NCBI GenBank assembly: GCA_954871525.1
Contig: OX940872.1
Span: 6,161,180 to 6,225,179 of the forward strand
Reading direction: 5' to 3'
DNA: 64,000 nt
Origin: Parietaria judaica
Lineage: Eukaryota > Streptophyta > Magnoliopsida > Rosales > Urticaceae
In this document: positions 47,241-60,371 of the stretch, piece after piece
Position numbering within the stretch: the first letter of the stretch is position 1
How the letters are laid out: each line of letters begins with the position of its first letter
Position numbers and translations under genes: made by a program
The notes under the pieces: generated by a model
Databases searched by the model: none
Told to the model about the DNA's origin: nothing
What the model saw: the letters and a program-made list of their open reading frames with translations, nothing else

Positions 47241-49218
47241 TATAATGATACATACAATGTTCATTTGCTTGTTATTTAGAATTCCGGCACGAGGATTTTC
47301 TTACTGAAAAGTGAATCAAGTTTCACTCACATACATGCAATTAGAATCCGTTAACTGAGTTATGTAAAAAATAGACATTGATTGTTATCTTATCGATTCC
47401 GCGGGAAGTTCGTGGAATTGCAGGTTTGAAGTGCTTACGGGATCGGGTTTCCTATACGGTCTTTTACGAGCATATACACTTCAAGAGTTTGAACGTTGAT
47501 TAATTTGCAATCTTCTCATACAAAAGTCTCGTATTAAAGATGTGACAAAAATAGTGAAGACGTTTTTATACAATTAATTAATTAATTTATAGGTACTTTC
47601 TCGTTGAATTCATGAATCTAGACGTGAATGATTGAGTCATTTACCTTCCCTTAAGAGTAAAATCATCCGGCTTGCACTACATGACCACTAAAAAAAGGTG
47701 TCATACATTAATATTTTCATAATGGGATAATGTCGGCAAAAGTATTAATGATCTTTCCATAGTCATTGATAAATTCTCATTCTTTTTCGTGCATTGTGAA
47801 ATTCATATTCTTTGAAATTGTGAGTCTACCACTATTTTCAAGTCAAATGTCATGTGACACCATGTTTGCCTTCGCATAGCATGTCGTGTCATTTGACTGC
47901 CACGTGGCATAACGTGTGGATTTTTTTTTTAATTTGAAATAATTTATTAAGAAGTTGATAAATTTTTGATAATTTCAATACCGAAAAATTAGAATTGGGT
48001 CTGGGTAATAAAATTTCAAGAATCAAATTGGAAAATCCGGATACCATCGTATTTTGTGCATAGTCCAAAACCGGATTTTTTAAAACCAAAAATACTAAAT
48101 TAAAATACCCAAATTTGATTATAACAGGAATCCAAAAGTACAAAGTGGGTATTTCAATCCACGAATTTTAATTAGGGTATTTTTATATATCAAAATATAA
48201 ATTACGTACAAGGTTATTTTAACCTAGATTTTTTTTTTTAGATTTTGCATAATTTAATCCCCATATTTAGGATTTCAGGTAAAAAAAAATGGTATTTCAA
48301 TCTGGGTATTTCATTCTGGTTCATCAATATTATAATTATTAAAAAAATTATTAATAACTTCTTGATGAATAATTTTAAATTAAAAAAATAAGTTTTTAAA
48401 AAATATTCCACCATGTCACGTGGCAGTAAAATGATATGGCATGCCATGTGGAGATCAACATGATGCCGCGTGGCATTTAACTTTAAAATGATGGATGGAA
48501 TATTAACTCCTTATAATTTTAGGGAATGAGAACTTTACAGTGCACAAAAAAAAAGTAAAAACTTATCGATGACGATGAAAAAACTATCGGTATTTTTATC
48601 GGCATTACCCATCTCATAATTGACACTAGTGTTTGAGACTCTTTTGTAGACCAATAATAAGTTAATAACTCTGTTTTGGCACGTGCCGATAAAACTGTTT
48701 TTTGGCTTTCGAATTCGATCTTTGATTTCTTTAACTATATCACACGCTAATTTAAACTTATTAATTGTGTTAAAATAATTTTATAATCTAATATATAGAC
48801 CTCCTTTTATAATTAATTGATAAATTTTTCGAATAAGTTACATCAATTATGAATTATCACGTACCTAAGTTAATGTTACTTTTTCATATTTTTAATTCGC
48901 ATGGATTATGCGTTTTTTAATAAAGAAAATATCCTCTAAAAAAAATTGAATTCTGCAGTAAATGCACATGTAAGTATTGTCAAATGTCAATTACTCTCAG
49001 ACCGCTCTAATAATAGAATTATAGAACTGAGAAAATGTCTTTTTTTTTTTTGGAGGAAGTAATATATAGCTACGAGCCTACGCCTACTTTCAATGTCATA
49101 GCCGCCCCAACTGTCACGATAGAATTTGCCTTTAATGTAATATATATATATATCATAAGTCATAACCAAGTGACAAAAATAATTTGCTAGAAAAATTATA
49201 TAAAAAACGAGTGATTGC
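47241..49218. other. Intergenic, AT-rich
   Basis: No gene. CCACGTGGCA-type words recur near 47890, 48414 and 48470 around a diverged inverted-repeat region (about 47820-48480), suggesting an old foldback element whose ends I could not fix. Confidence 0.45.
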
Positions 49219-49226
49219 GTATAACT

Positions 49227-49565
49227 AAGGTTTTAAATGTCGATGTCGGCACTGTTTCGCTCTTTTATTTTAAGGGTATGCCGCATGGTGCCGTAAATAC
49301 TAACAAAAAAGTAAAAAAGCATGCCGCATACCGACGGAAAAGTCGAAAAATAATTTTGAGTATTTCGATAATTTTTTTACATAGTTTCAAAATTAATTAT
49401 TTATCAACTTTAGGCATAAAAAACTACAAAATCACAATAATAATAAGACATCATACAGATAGATTATAAATGTATTTATATAAAAATAAAAGTATAGTTC
49501 ACGGGCATGCCGCAACTCTAAAAACAAATGTGCATGCCGAAGACATGCCAGGGAATTTAAAACCC
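49227..49565. mobile_element. Third hAT MITE of the CAAGGTTTTAAAT family
   Basis: Ends AAGGTTTTAAATGTCG and (inverted) GGGTTTTAAATTCCC. Flanks GTATAACT (49219-49226) and GTATAAAT (49566-49573) match in 7 of 8 bases. The interior has GGCATGCCG and CATGCCGCAT words like the 30637 element. Terminal bases are slightly eroded. Confidence 0.65.
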
Positions 49566-49789
49566 GTATAAATACTCAGTGTTTTTAATTTGACAGATAA
49601 CTTTTTGCTAATATTACTTTGTAGTGTTAAGGGTTATTTTTTCCAAATCATTTTTTGCCCAAAAATGAGCCCTGAAGGCCCAATCTAAAAAACGAGAAGC
49701 CCAAATAATACAGAAATAATTTTTATAATGAAAATTGAATAAATAAAACACGTCGTCCAACTCCTTAACGGGGCATCAAGGTGCGCTGC

Positions 49790-50640
49790 GCAAAAAAGCT
49801 AAAATGACAATATTTTTAAATTTAATGCACTTAGGTCTCCTGACCCTCTTATAAATATGAGCTTCATTTCAATCAAACAGTATCTGATTCAAACGCTCTC
49901 CATAGTTATATAACGCCGTTTTCTCTCTTATATATATTCCAGTTTAAATTCCCAATTAACATCGGAGCGGAGGAGCTACCTAAAGAGAAGGCGCTGGAGG
50001 AATCCCCGACACCCCAGAGATTAGAGCGGAGGTTCTATCTACCTAGAGAGAAGGCGCCAGAGGTCCTCGAATCACCTGAAATAGAAGGCTCTATATCCGA
50101 GCGTCGACCAACCTCGCTCTCCGCGATCAGCTCTCGGCTTGCCCAATCAATCTCAAGTATGTATTTCCTAACTCCCTATTTGAACTATGTGATGACCTGA
50201 TCTCGATAAAACGACAGCCTCGCTGTATGTGACGAGGTGCGACATCATATATCATCACCCCCTGAATCCGCCCTGATACCAAAGGCTCAAGATCCAAGCG
50301 TAGACCTGCCCTATGGAGATTCTGGTTCTCAGCGGTCGCCGACCTATATCCTGAGTTCTGTATGACCGTCTAGACGGATGTTCTGGGACTTTGTGGTAAA
50401 TGGTCGGAGGACCCGGTTCCGGACTGACGGTTAGTATAGGGTACGATCTACCCGGTTTCATAATCCAAGCGCCAAGCGATAGTCAACCTACCCCATGGAG
50501 GTTTCGGTTCTCAGCGGTCGCCGATCCATATCCAAGTCCGATCTGACTGCCTAGGCGTAGGTCTCAAGACTTCGGTAACGGGTCAAAAAACTTGGTTACG
50601 GCCCAACGTTTAGCGGAGTATCTGATCGAAAAGACTCTAG
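49790..50640 (+). mobile_element. LTR-like remnant (possible Ty3/gypsy)
   Basis: A TATAAATA box (about 49851) is followed by an AT-rich then a moderately GC-rich transcribed-looking stretch with AACATCGGAGCGGAGG, a motif style I associate with Tat-type gypsy LTRs. Within it, a ~64-bp unit (AGAGAAGGCGC) is doubled at about 49985-50065, and a ~175-bp unit (GGTTCTCAGCGGTCGCCGA at about 50323 and 50505) is doubled further on. There is no coding domain and no paired LTR in the window, so the class is tentative. Confidence 0.35.
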
Positions 50641-52777
50641 AATCAAGTCTCTACCCCATGAAAGTCAACAAACGGCAATGGCCCAACCCAACATCAAGAC
50701 GTGGTCCACAACAATGTTCGATCTATTTTTCGGCATCTAACATTGATTTAATATTGAGTTTAATCTATAAAAATAAAAGAGTTAAAAGAAGCACACAAGA
50801 ATGTTTGGCTAAATATAACAATATAATTTTAATATTTATTTTTATCAACAAATATATTAATATTTAGCCAAGTAAAACATCGTATTCTTATTATCTATAT
50901 TTATCGCCGAAAATGTTTATCATCATTCGTTACGGGAACGTGGACAGAGGTGGATTAATGTCAACATCGATTCATTTGATCAAATATTTAGTTATGTTGC
51001 TGATAAAAATAAATATTAAAAATACGCCGCTATACTTTTTCAAACTTTTAGTTCGCCGATGAAAATTAACATTAGTAATATATCGCCATACTACGCCAAA
51101 CATTGAGTACTTGTGCAAAATAAACATTAGTTTATGCCGGTTAAAATTTAAAAATATTGGATACTCTAAGACAAAATGCGTAAAAATAATCCAAGAAATA
51201 AATAGCCACAAGATATTTTCCTTGTAATTAATATCATGAATTAAATTGAAATCTTCTCACTTCTTTTTCTCTACAAAAATCGTATGCTATAATACAAGGG
51301 AGAGTATGACAGTCATTGATTCTCGTCAAAATCTCTTTCGAAAGTCAAACATTGAGACTCCATGGACCTACATAAATGAAGCTTTAAAATAAGGGACCAA
51401 TACTGACAATTTTTAAGTTCATATGCGTTCTTATTTTCGTTTGATGTGATACGGTTTTTCTTCACACGGTCCATGGTGCATTTTGCGATATTACCCTTTG
51501 TGTGTATTAGTAACTAAGAGAAATGTAAAATCACCGTTTTACCCCTCGATTATTATTTAATCAATTCCTTTGTTGTTTGTGAATAAAAAAAAAACATAAA
51601 GTGAAATGTCACAACATGTCACATGCTTTATTCAGAAAAAATATATTATAAACTGAGTACCAGATCCGATTTGTTCATTCACACTTCAAAGAACAAAGCA
51701 TGATGTGATACTAATTTGGTAGCATTCTTATAACACAAATTCCATATCTGTGAATCACATAGCTCAACAAGACACTATTATGACACCAATTGAAGGGGCA
51801 TTGATCACAAATTCAAAGTGTCTCATGTCCAGTTCAATGTCTTCATGAAGACATCAATAATAAAATCTAGAGTCACAACTCTCAGTATCACAAGATATGA
51901 TATCAGCAAACAATCATTGATCGGATACAATTGCCCTATTGATTCTTAGATTGTGAATTGTTCGTTTTGAACTAATAAAGAAGAATTAGCTTGTTAAGTA
52001 TGTACTTAACTCCTATTTTGTTGATGATAGTTTCATTGCATAGACTAATATGCATAAATACAAACTTAAATATACAAGAATGAATATTTAACTTTATTGA
52101 ATTATCAAACAAAAAAAACATAAACAATTTTATTCAATTAAAGTATTATTACATCGAGTAGTACATTATTAATAAATTATTTTATTTACTGAAAAGTCGG
52201 GTTTTTTTTGCAAGAATGACTTTAAGTAGGATTTCATTAGAAAACATATTTTCCTTCGACACTATTTATTTTTGTTAATAGAGAATATTTAAGGGTATGA
52301 ATTTGATTTAAATCTCAAATAAGAACTTTTTCATATCTTCTTTAGAGGCATAAATCCCAATAATTAGAACCGTTTAAAATGCCTCGTGAAAACGACTTGA
52401 GACCCGCGATACAAGATGGGATTAATTGAGCGCCACGAGAAATTGAGGAGTTTTTACTTTACATTATTTTTTGAAGACTTCTTTAATTCGCTTTGTCCGA
52501 ATTTATTAGACTTCTGCCACACACATCTGTACAATATAAAGTTATAAACTAAAGTGCCACAATTTCTCTACATTTAATTATGTATTTAATTTTATTTTAT
52601 TTACTTGTGCGTTGGCGTTCGAGTCACTTCACACAATTTTTTATTTTATTTTTTAGGTTATTGGTATTTACGTCATTAGGCAACTTTGAGGGGCTTGACT
52701 AATTTTTGGATTAATTTCCTGGTGAAGGAGATAAAAAAACTACATGAACTATCAATTTGACGCAACGTACATACTGG
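50641..52777. other. Intergenic, AT-rich
   Basis: No gene, RNA or bounded repeat recognised. Confidence 0.5.
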
Positions 52778-53351
52778 ATTATAATTAGAGCTGCGTTTTG
52801 CGACGTCGCGACTCGTCGCGAACAAAATCGCGAGTTCCCTCGTCGCGACGGGTCGCGACTGAATGCCCCGCGAGAAATCGCGAACCCGCGAGAAATGTAG
52901 TAGTTCGTTTGCGGCATATGTACCTAGTTGTTTCTAATGTTTAGCTTGATTAGTTTTTATCCGAATTTAATTATCGAACTTTATCAATTATTTCAAAACT
53001 ATATTTAAATATGTTTATTATTTATAATTATTATTTGTAATTAATTTATTTCAAAATTAATATTTAAATATGTTATAATTATTATTTTGTAACATATTAA
53101 TAAGTTTGATTTATATGTTAGTTTTTAATTTGTAACATATGTTAATAAATATTAATTTGTAACATATTAATAATTTGAACAAATTTAATCAACAAATAAA
53201 TAAATAAATAAATAAATACGATAAGACGAGATATTTAAAAAAAAAGTTGTATTATTTATTGTGAATATTACAATAAGGTGGAAGATAGCTGTAAATATTC
53301 AGTGTAAATATTACAAGATGCCTCACTAAAACCTCTCTTATAAAACTCTCC

Positions 53352-56300
53352 TTAGGGACATAAAACCAAGAGAGGAAAGAGCACATCATTACTCGGGAAC
53401 ATTGCGTTGAACCTTTCCGTCATTAGCTCCAGTTCGCTTGGTTCGGAGCGTTCGGCAATCACGGGGGGCTGGAACAACAAATCATTCAACACCACTATTT
53501 GCTCGACGTGTGTGTTGGTGGTTGACGCCCGCCGGTCGTTGATGAGATATTGAGCCGTACTGAAAACGGTCACTGAAGCAATGCTTGAAATGGGGATGGA
53601 CAGTATATCTCTCTCCATTCTCGCCAATATCGAAAATCTGTCCCTTTGATTCTTCCACCACTTAATGACGTCGAACTCGTCGGATTCTTCGTCGAATAGC
53701 AGGCCGTAGAAGCGCTTCGATTCTGCCGGTTGGCCTTCCGGGTCGCCCGCCAACGGCGTAGTGGATTCCCCGCGACTTAGCCGTTGCTTGAGTCTCCGGC
53801 TGAAGTCTAGTCCCGTCTTGGTTGGGCTTGCCATCACTGCCCTTTGCTCCTCATGTGCGTTGAACTGTGGGAACCGTTTGTCGTATTCACTGTACAATTC
53901 ATAAAAAGCTTCATTAACAACATTAACATAATTACGATAATCCGCCCCTATGTTTTCTCCGATCACTATCATCATTGGCCCCTACGTATCCGAAAGACGA
54001 GGGTCTAGAATAGCACCGAAGCAAAACGAAAACGGGGGTGGATCCCAATAAGACTTGAATTTCGATACTATAGACTCAATACACGGAGAAATAATAAGGT
54101 CATTTTCGAATTCTTTGAAAGCACACGAAATTTGATAAAGACCCGAAAGACCATTATTCAAAGAGGGTCTATTTTGATTAGAAAAATTTAAAGTAACATC
54201 ATAAAATGGTTTGAGGAAAGCGAGGAATTTCTTCGCAGTTGCCCATTCCGCCTCCGTGATCCGCGCCTCGGGAGCGAGTTCCTGTCCGAGGAAGTGGTCC
54301 AAAGGAAGCCTCTGTCTACACACAACTGAAATCATGAAATACGTAGAATTCCATCGCGTATTATTATCTAAACCAAACCTATTAGCTTTATGATTGTGGT
54401 CTTTACAAAATCGCATCCACCTATTGGTGGTTTGAGGATTCCGGATCCAATAAACAATGCCGCGTATTTTTTTAACATGGTGTGCAATGTGTGCCTCGCC
54501 CGTTCGTGCAATTAAATTAATTATGTGACAATCACACCGTTGATGTAAAATATTTCGAAACGGAGAAGCGGGCAACATTGTTTCCAAGATCATAATCGCG
54601 GCGTTGTTGCTTGAGGCATTATCTAAGGTAATGGAAATAACACAATTTTGTAAACCCCAATCACCAAATAATTCAAATAATTTCTTGGCTATGTATTTTC
54701 CGGTATGGCGACACGCGAAATGCGATAAGTTTAAAAGTCGTTGACATGGATTCCACTCATCGTCGACGTAATGGGCGGTCAAACTCATGTAATCGTTTAA
54801 ACTTGGACCGCTCCACAAGTTGGTGGTAAAAGCAACGTTTATGCCAGACATTTTGAAAAAATCGACTAAAAGGTTTTTTTTGCAATTGATAAGCGGTTTC
54901 CATGTCCCCGATATAAGTGGTACGAGAAAACTGATTGTACGTCGGATTAATCCTTTGCATATATCGTGTATGGTTGGGATTTTCGACAAAACTCAGCGGA
55001 ATGTCTGTAGAAAGAATCCATTCGAGAGTCCATTTCCGTAAATTCACAGCAGAAAGAGCACTTACCTATGCTGTGTTTACCTCATCGAGCTCCCCGGTTG
55101 GGGAACACACATTTGTGTGTCGGTTCAAGTAGCCGGTTCCCCGCTCCCCATTCCGTCTAAGACTTGCCCACACTTTTTGCACGTGGCCAGTTTAACACGC
55201 TCGCCTTGCTCGTTGATATGCTGATCTTCATGAAAAAAGTTGCACACCGCAGTCGTGTTTGGTCGTCCCCACGCTAATCCATGAGGATTTAGTCTATTAA
55301 AACAAAAGGAAAATCACAAATTTAAATGTCATAAAGTTTATTATTAATCATATTGATTTAATTAAATGTCTTAAGGTTAAATAAAAAAGTTAACAAAATT
55401 AAAATGGTATTTCTTATGTGTGGAAATAATTATCAAACTCTTTTGGACGGAACTCCCTGAGGTTCTACGGCCAGGTCGACTAGAAATGATGCTATGATCT
55501 CGCTTTAGGCCCAAGCTTTTCTAGACAGAACTCTCCGAGGTTCCCAGGCTAGCTTGGAGGAGATTGCAAAGCTAACCTTATTTAAAAACCAATCTTTCTA
55601 AGACACCGAAATATAAGAACTTTATAATTATCACCACACATACAAATTACCTTTTTAATTTTATTAACTTATTTAAGTAAGCATTTAATGTTTAAATGAT
55701 TATTAAATCTCAAGAAATTCGTTTTGATGTGGAAGATCAGTCGGAACCGCAACCACAAAGCATACTAAGACTTTCAAGAGACGTGGCAAATTAATTAATT
55801 AAACTAAAATGATTAAATGATTATTAAATCTCAAGAAATTTGTTTCTGATGTGGAAGATCGGTCGGAAACGCAACCACAGAGCATACTAAGACTTTAAAG
55901 AGACGTATTAAATTAAATAATTAAACTAAAATAAAATAATAATGATTACCCCGTCGCCGGACGCGGACGTCGAGCACGTCGAGGACGTTGGACGGAGCCT
56001 TCGCCGGTTTTGTGATGGGAAGAGATTGGAGAACCATCGTGGTACGAGCCGACAACGGAGAAATGGTGTTGAGTCGGAAGGTCCTCCTCGGCAAGATCGC
56101 GTCGTTGAGTCGGTTTCTCCGGTGATTGAGTTTCGTCGTCCCCGCGGTCGTCCATGGGTCCGCCTTGAAACATGAGCTCAAAAAATGGATCGGTGGTTCT
56201 CGTCTCCCGACATCGACGTACCGCCTCTACCATTGATGCGGGCACACGCTCCAGATTGGCGTCGTGCGCGCCCATCGCCCGGACTAGACTAGGTCGTAGA

Positions 56301-56476
56301 GACCGTTGGGTATCATCGGGATAATTTGGATTTGGGTGGGAGGGAAATATTTCTTCCGGTAGCATAACGGGAATATAGCCCTCGGGCGTAGCTTGATCTG
56401 GCCCCGCGCGAATAAATTGGGGTTGCAAATCCCTAGCCTCCCTTCGACCCCCGGAACTACCGCTTCTTCGAGACAT
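53352..56476 (-). pseudogene. hAT transposase (BED finger, RNase H-like core, hATC dimerisation), disrupted
   Basis: Exon 1 (56476-55950) is an open 175-codon N-terminal region. An intron to 55298 and exon 2 from 55297 join in phase. The BED finger follows (C-x2-C in TCKKCGQ, then LNRHTNVC in another frame after a G/C4 run at 55139-55142). Next come the hAT core (54757-55047 and 53982-54989; TTNLWSG, LDNASSNN, RCDCHIINLI, DNNTRWNSTYFM, GAILDPR) and the C-terminal hATC domain (53352-53975; WWKNQRDRF, LSIPISSIASVTVFSTAQ). Visible breaks: the BED frame change, an in-frame TAG at 55068-55066, a frame change at an A8 run (54881-54874) and an in-frame TAG at 53984-53982. Domain order is complete, so decay is recent. 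The intron contains a tandem duplication. Confidence 0.92.
55694..55931. repeat. Tandem duplication in the hAT transposase intron
   Basis: Two copies of a ~121-bp unit starting at 55694 and 55815 (AAATGATTATTAAATCTCAA ... CATACTAAGACTTT), about 90% alike by eye. Confidence 0.85.
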
Positions 56477-57006
56477 AATGGGAAATTTGAGACTTGAGAG
56501 CTTTAGAGGGGAAAAAAATTAGAGAGTTGAGAGAATTTGAGAGAGAGTTGGAAGATTGTTGGTGAGGAAATGAAGGTGGGAGAGGTCGTATTTATAGGAT
56601 TTGAAGAGAGAGTTGGGTGGGTGAATAATTATTGAGGTGGGTGAAGTGGGTGAATAAAGTTGGGGGAAAAATATTGAAATTTGAAATTTTTTTGGTTGGA
56701 ATTCGAGTAAAGTGGGTAAAAATTATGGTTGGGTAATTAATTTCGGGTAAAAAGTGGGTAAAATTTGGTGGAAAAGTGGGAACTAATGCCACAAAAAAGC
56801 ACACCACGCGGATCGCTGACGTGGCGCGTTGTGGGCCGTCGATCGTCTCACACGGATCACCCTCTCCCACGTCGCGACAAACAGGCCATGTCGCGACCAG
56901 TCGCGACTTTCACTTCCGAATCGCGACGAGTCGCGACGACCCCAAATACGCCGCGACGAGTCGCGATGCATGGTTTTTCGTCGTGACTCGCAGCTCGAAT
57001 TATAAT

Positions 57007-57657
57007 ATATAATTGTACTCGACTATATTTCTTTACGAGAGGACACGTGTTCAAATCTTATGAGATGCAAATGTGTGAAAATTTAAGTTAGTGTGTGAAA
57101 AATCAATGTTACCTTGGAATATTAAGATTTCATATATATGAGGCTCTCTATCTTTTATCATGTGTTTACGAACTTTGTTCACAATTTTGCCCTAAATTTA
57201 TGGCGTATTAACTATATCGTGATACGTCTTTAGTACATTTAGAAACATGCTCATCACAGTGTGTGAATTTTGAAGTGAATATGTGCAAAAGAAAGGCGAC
57301 ACGGAGGCGGAAGGCCTCGTAGTGGTGAAGAGCGAGGCTCCGAGGCTTAACATCAGTCTAGTATTTTAGGATTGAGAAGTGAGAATGTCGAGCAAAGGTT
57401 TAGTGTTTAGGGGTCGTAGTGACCCATAAATACATGTTTTTGGAAGAAAAAAAATCCAGCATCGGTGTTCTCCGGTCAAGATTGAACTTACTTTAGTCGG
57501 CCGGGTCCCATTGATTTTTTTGAGCCATTTCGAGTTGACTTTTTTCGGAGCAGGACCGGATTGCCTTCGTGGACTTTTGGTGTTTTGAGCCTCCTGGGGG
57601 CGTTTTCTGGGTTGGGCCTTAACTATTTGAGGCTGTGACAAATACTCATAACAGTTG
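57007..57657. other. Intergenic
   Basis: A 105-codon minus-strand ORF (57683-57366) has no recognisable domain and overlaps the next tandem repeat; not called as a gene. Confidence 0.5.
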
Positions 57658-57747
57658 TCATACACTGCTACGTGAGTTTTCACATTAGGGAGGTAATGGA
57701 AAAATTTAATTACTTAGACAAAAAAGTTATATCATTAAAAATATGTG

Positions 57748-57799
<52 letters not shown>

Positions 57800-57941
57800 C
57801 ACATGTTTAGGGTTTAGGGTACATTAATATTTTTACCCTAAAATATATCATACACTGCTAAGTGAATTTTTACATCAGGGAGGTAATGAAAAAAAATTAA
57901 TTACTCAGCCAAAAAAATTATATCATATAAAAAATATGTGC

Positions 57942-57989
<48 letters not shown>

Positions 57990-58124
57990 ACATGTTTAGG
58001 GTTTAGGGTACATGAATATTTTTGGCCTAAAATATATCATACACCGCTACGTGAGTTTTCGCATTAGGGAGGTAATGAAAAATTAATTACTTAGCCAAAA
58101 AAAGTATATCATTAAAAATATGTG

Positions 58125-58166
<42 letters not shown>

Positions 58167-58215
58167 TCACATGTTTAGGGTTTAAGGTACATGAATATTG
58201 TGCCCTAAATATGTA
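57658..58215. repeat. Three-unit tandem repeat with telomere-like motifs
   Basis: Units start at 57658, 57848 and 58037 (period about 190 bp). Each has TCATACACYGCTA, GGGAGGTAATG, a long (TA)n run, then CACATGTTTAGGGTTTARGG. The last part contains one to two copies of the plant telomere heptamer TTTAGGG. Most length differences lie in the (TA)n runs. Confidence 0.9.
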
Positions 58216-58937
58216 TGTACAATCAACATTTTGTTATTGATTATCACCGTAGGCGGAGTTATTAGGCACCAGTGTATGCACGTGCAACTCTCATATTTTA
58301 ATTTTTAAATTTGTTAATATATATATATATTTTATAGCAGATCATAGGCAAAGAGTTCTAGTGGTAGTTAATATCAAGGTTTTTCTATTTGGAATTTCCT
58401 TGCTATTTATTTTTCGATCTCAAGTCATATATAATCAATAAAGTTTTTCGTAATAGATTTATATTTTAAGATAGTTAATGTTTATTTTTTTACTTTCTAA
58501 AAAAAATATTGAAAATTATGTTCAATTATGGATGCGTACACCGTGCTTTACCTGAACTACGAAGCAGGCTCGCGACAAGGATTCGCTTTGAATGTTGCAT
58601 TCGTATAATACCGCTAATTCATGAACCAATAATTGGCGTATTAGGATATAATCATACCAAAATGTTGATTTAATATACAACTTCCTAATAAGTATAATAT
58701 ATTGGTTCAATGAATATAGGGCCATATTAATCACTGTGACATGATAGTATACTATATAGTATATATAACTTGATAGTATACTATATATAACTACACAACA
58801 TTTGTTTTGTACTATATATATATATATATATATAATATTTTGAAGGTCTAAGTCCTTCTCAAAATTACGTTATAGACAGAGATACAAGTCACATAATTTG
58901 GTAAGCGAACGAGAAATTCTCGTGTTTTCACATGCTA

Positions 58938-58969
<32 letters not shown>

Positions 58970-60370
58970 GGTATAAAATAATTTATTGTGCCATAACTTT
59001 TTATTTTTTATTTTCCGTTTTCTATAAAGGAAAATAGGAAATTGCCTAAAAGGCTTTTTAAGATATGGTGATGGAGTGCATTCCTTTTCTACAATAATTT
59101 ACAACTCTAACATTATATTTTTATATTACAAAGATAAATTATTTATCACTTTATATATATAATTATATATTATAATATTATATTAATAGCAACCACCGAC
59201 ACCGCGTAAAAAATATACAAAAAATTGTTTTGCCACGATCCAAATTTAATAGGAGTAAAATCTTTTCATCTGCAATATATTTTTCGTCCAATTAAATAAT
59301 ATTTTATTTCATATAAAAGTAGATATCTATGTGTATGAGTTTATTATTAAATTGAATAATAATGATTCTTACTTAACTGATACTCTCAAGTTAGGAGTAT
59401 CATATCATTATCGGAATGTGGAGAATTAATGGAACAATTCATTAAAAGAATTAATATCATATATTAGGGAATCAAAACTAAATCCTTTTAATTTTTTGGA
59501 TTACACGAAATAAGCAATAAAGTTTGAAATCCATATTTCCTGAAAAAAAAAAAGAATCAATAAAAAACACTCTTATTAATATGTGAGGAATAAAATTGTA
59601 TCGGAAAATAAAAATATAAAAAAATTTATATGCTAAATTTTTTTATTTGACAAATTAGATATTCCTATGGGGTGGCCTTAATAATAACATTACTTCTTTA
59701 CAAATTAACTATACAAGAATGAGTAATTTATTACATAATTAAATTTAATTTTGTCAATTAATTCGGCCTCCAGCTTCCTTAGCTCATTTTGACTCGGAAT
59801 ATCTTTACATATGTACGTATTACGGCCTTACTACTTACTTCTTTATTAATTAACTATACAAAAATGAGTTTAATTTATTTCGAATCAAAATCGTGCTCAC
59901 CAAGTAAGCACAGAGCTTTCTACCATCTTTTCTAGTAATTTAATCGTATTCATAATCGTAATCCGAAAATATTAAAATTCTTGTCCAACTCTAGTTTATT
60001 AGATTTTATTAAATTACATTGAATCATGTTCATGTTACTATCTAGCTGCTTTTAGGAAATCCCAGTATAAAAAAAAACACATATTTAAAGATTAAATAAT
60101 AGGACTTAAGGACCATAATTATGCTGAAACTCGTAACTTTTCCCCAATCAAATGAAGAAATCCACACTTTATTGCATAGAGATCCGTGGATTAATTATTT
60201 TCCAAAAAAGTAAGAGAACCTTAATTATACTAATTTTTATACTTTAATTATCTTAAAAAAAATTAATTCAAAATTTAAATTTTTAATCACATTGAATATA
60301 CCGCAAGACCCGGCCGAAAGCGATTATTTATAATAATAACAAAATGAAATACGCCACGATAGAAACGCGC
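58216..60370. other. Intergenic, very AT-rich
   Basis: Several (TA)n runs (about 58318-58330, 58816-58833, 58944-58969). No gene recognised. Confidence 0.6.
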
Positions 60371-60371
60371 T

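Larger units (their letters stand above)
52786..56998 (-). mobile_element. hAT transposon, 4.2 kb, coding but mutated
   Basis: Ends TAGAGCTGCG and (inverted) TCGAGCTGCG. Exact 8-bp TSD ATTATAAT at 52778-52785 and 56999-57006. Both subterminal regions (52790-52890 and 56868-56990) are dense in TCGCGAC/GTCGCGA words, likely transposase-binding repeats. The transposase gene lies between, on the minus strand. Confidence 0.95.

Noticed and set aside
57366..57683. 105-codon minus-strand ORF
   Set aside because: No domain, overlaps a tandem repeat, composition unlike the real exons.
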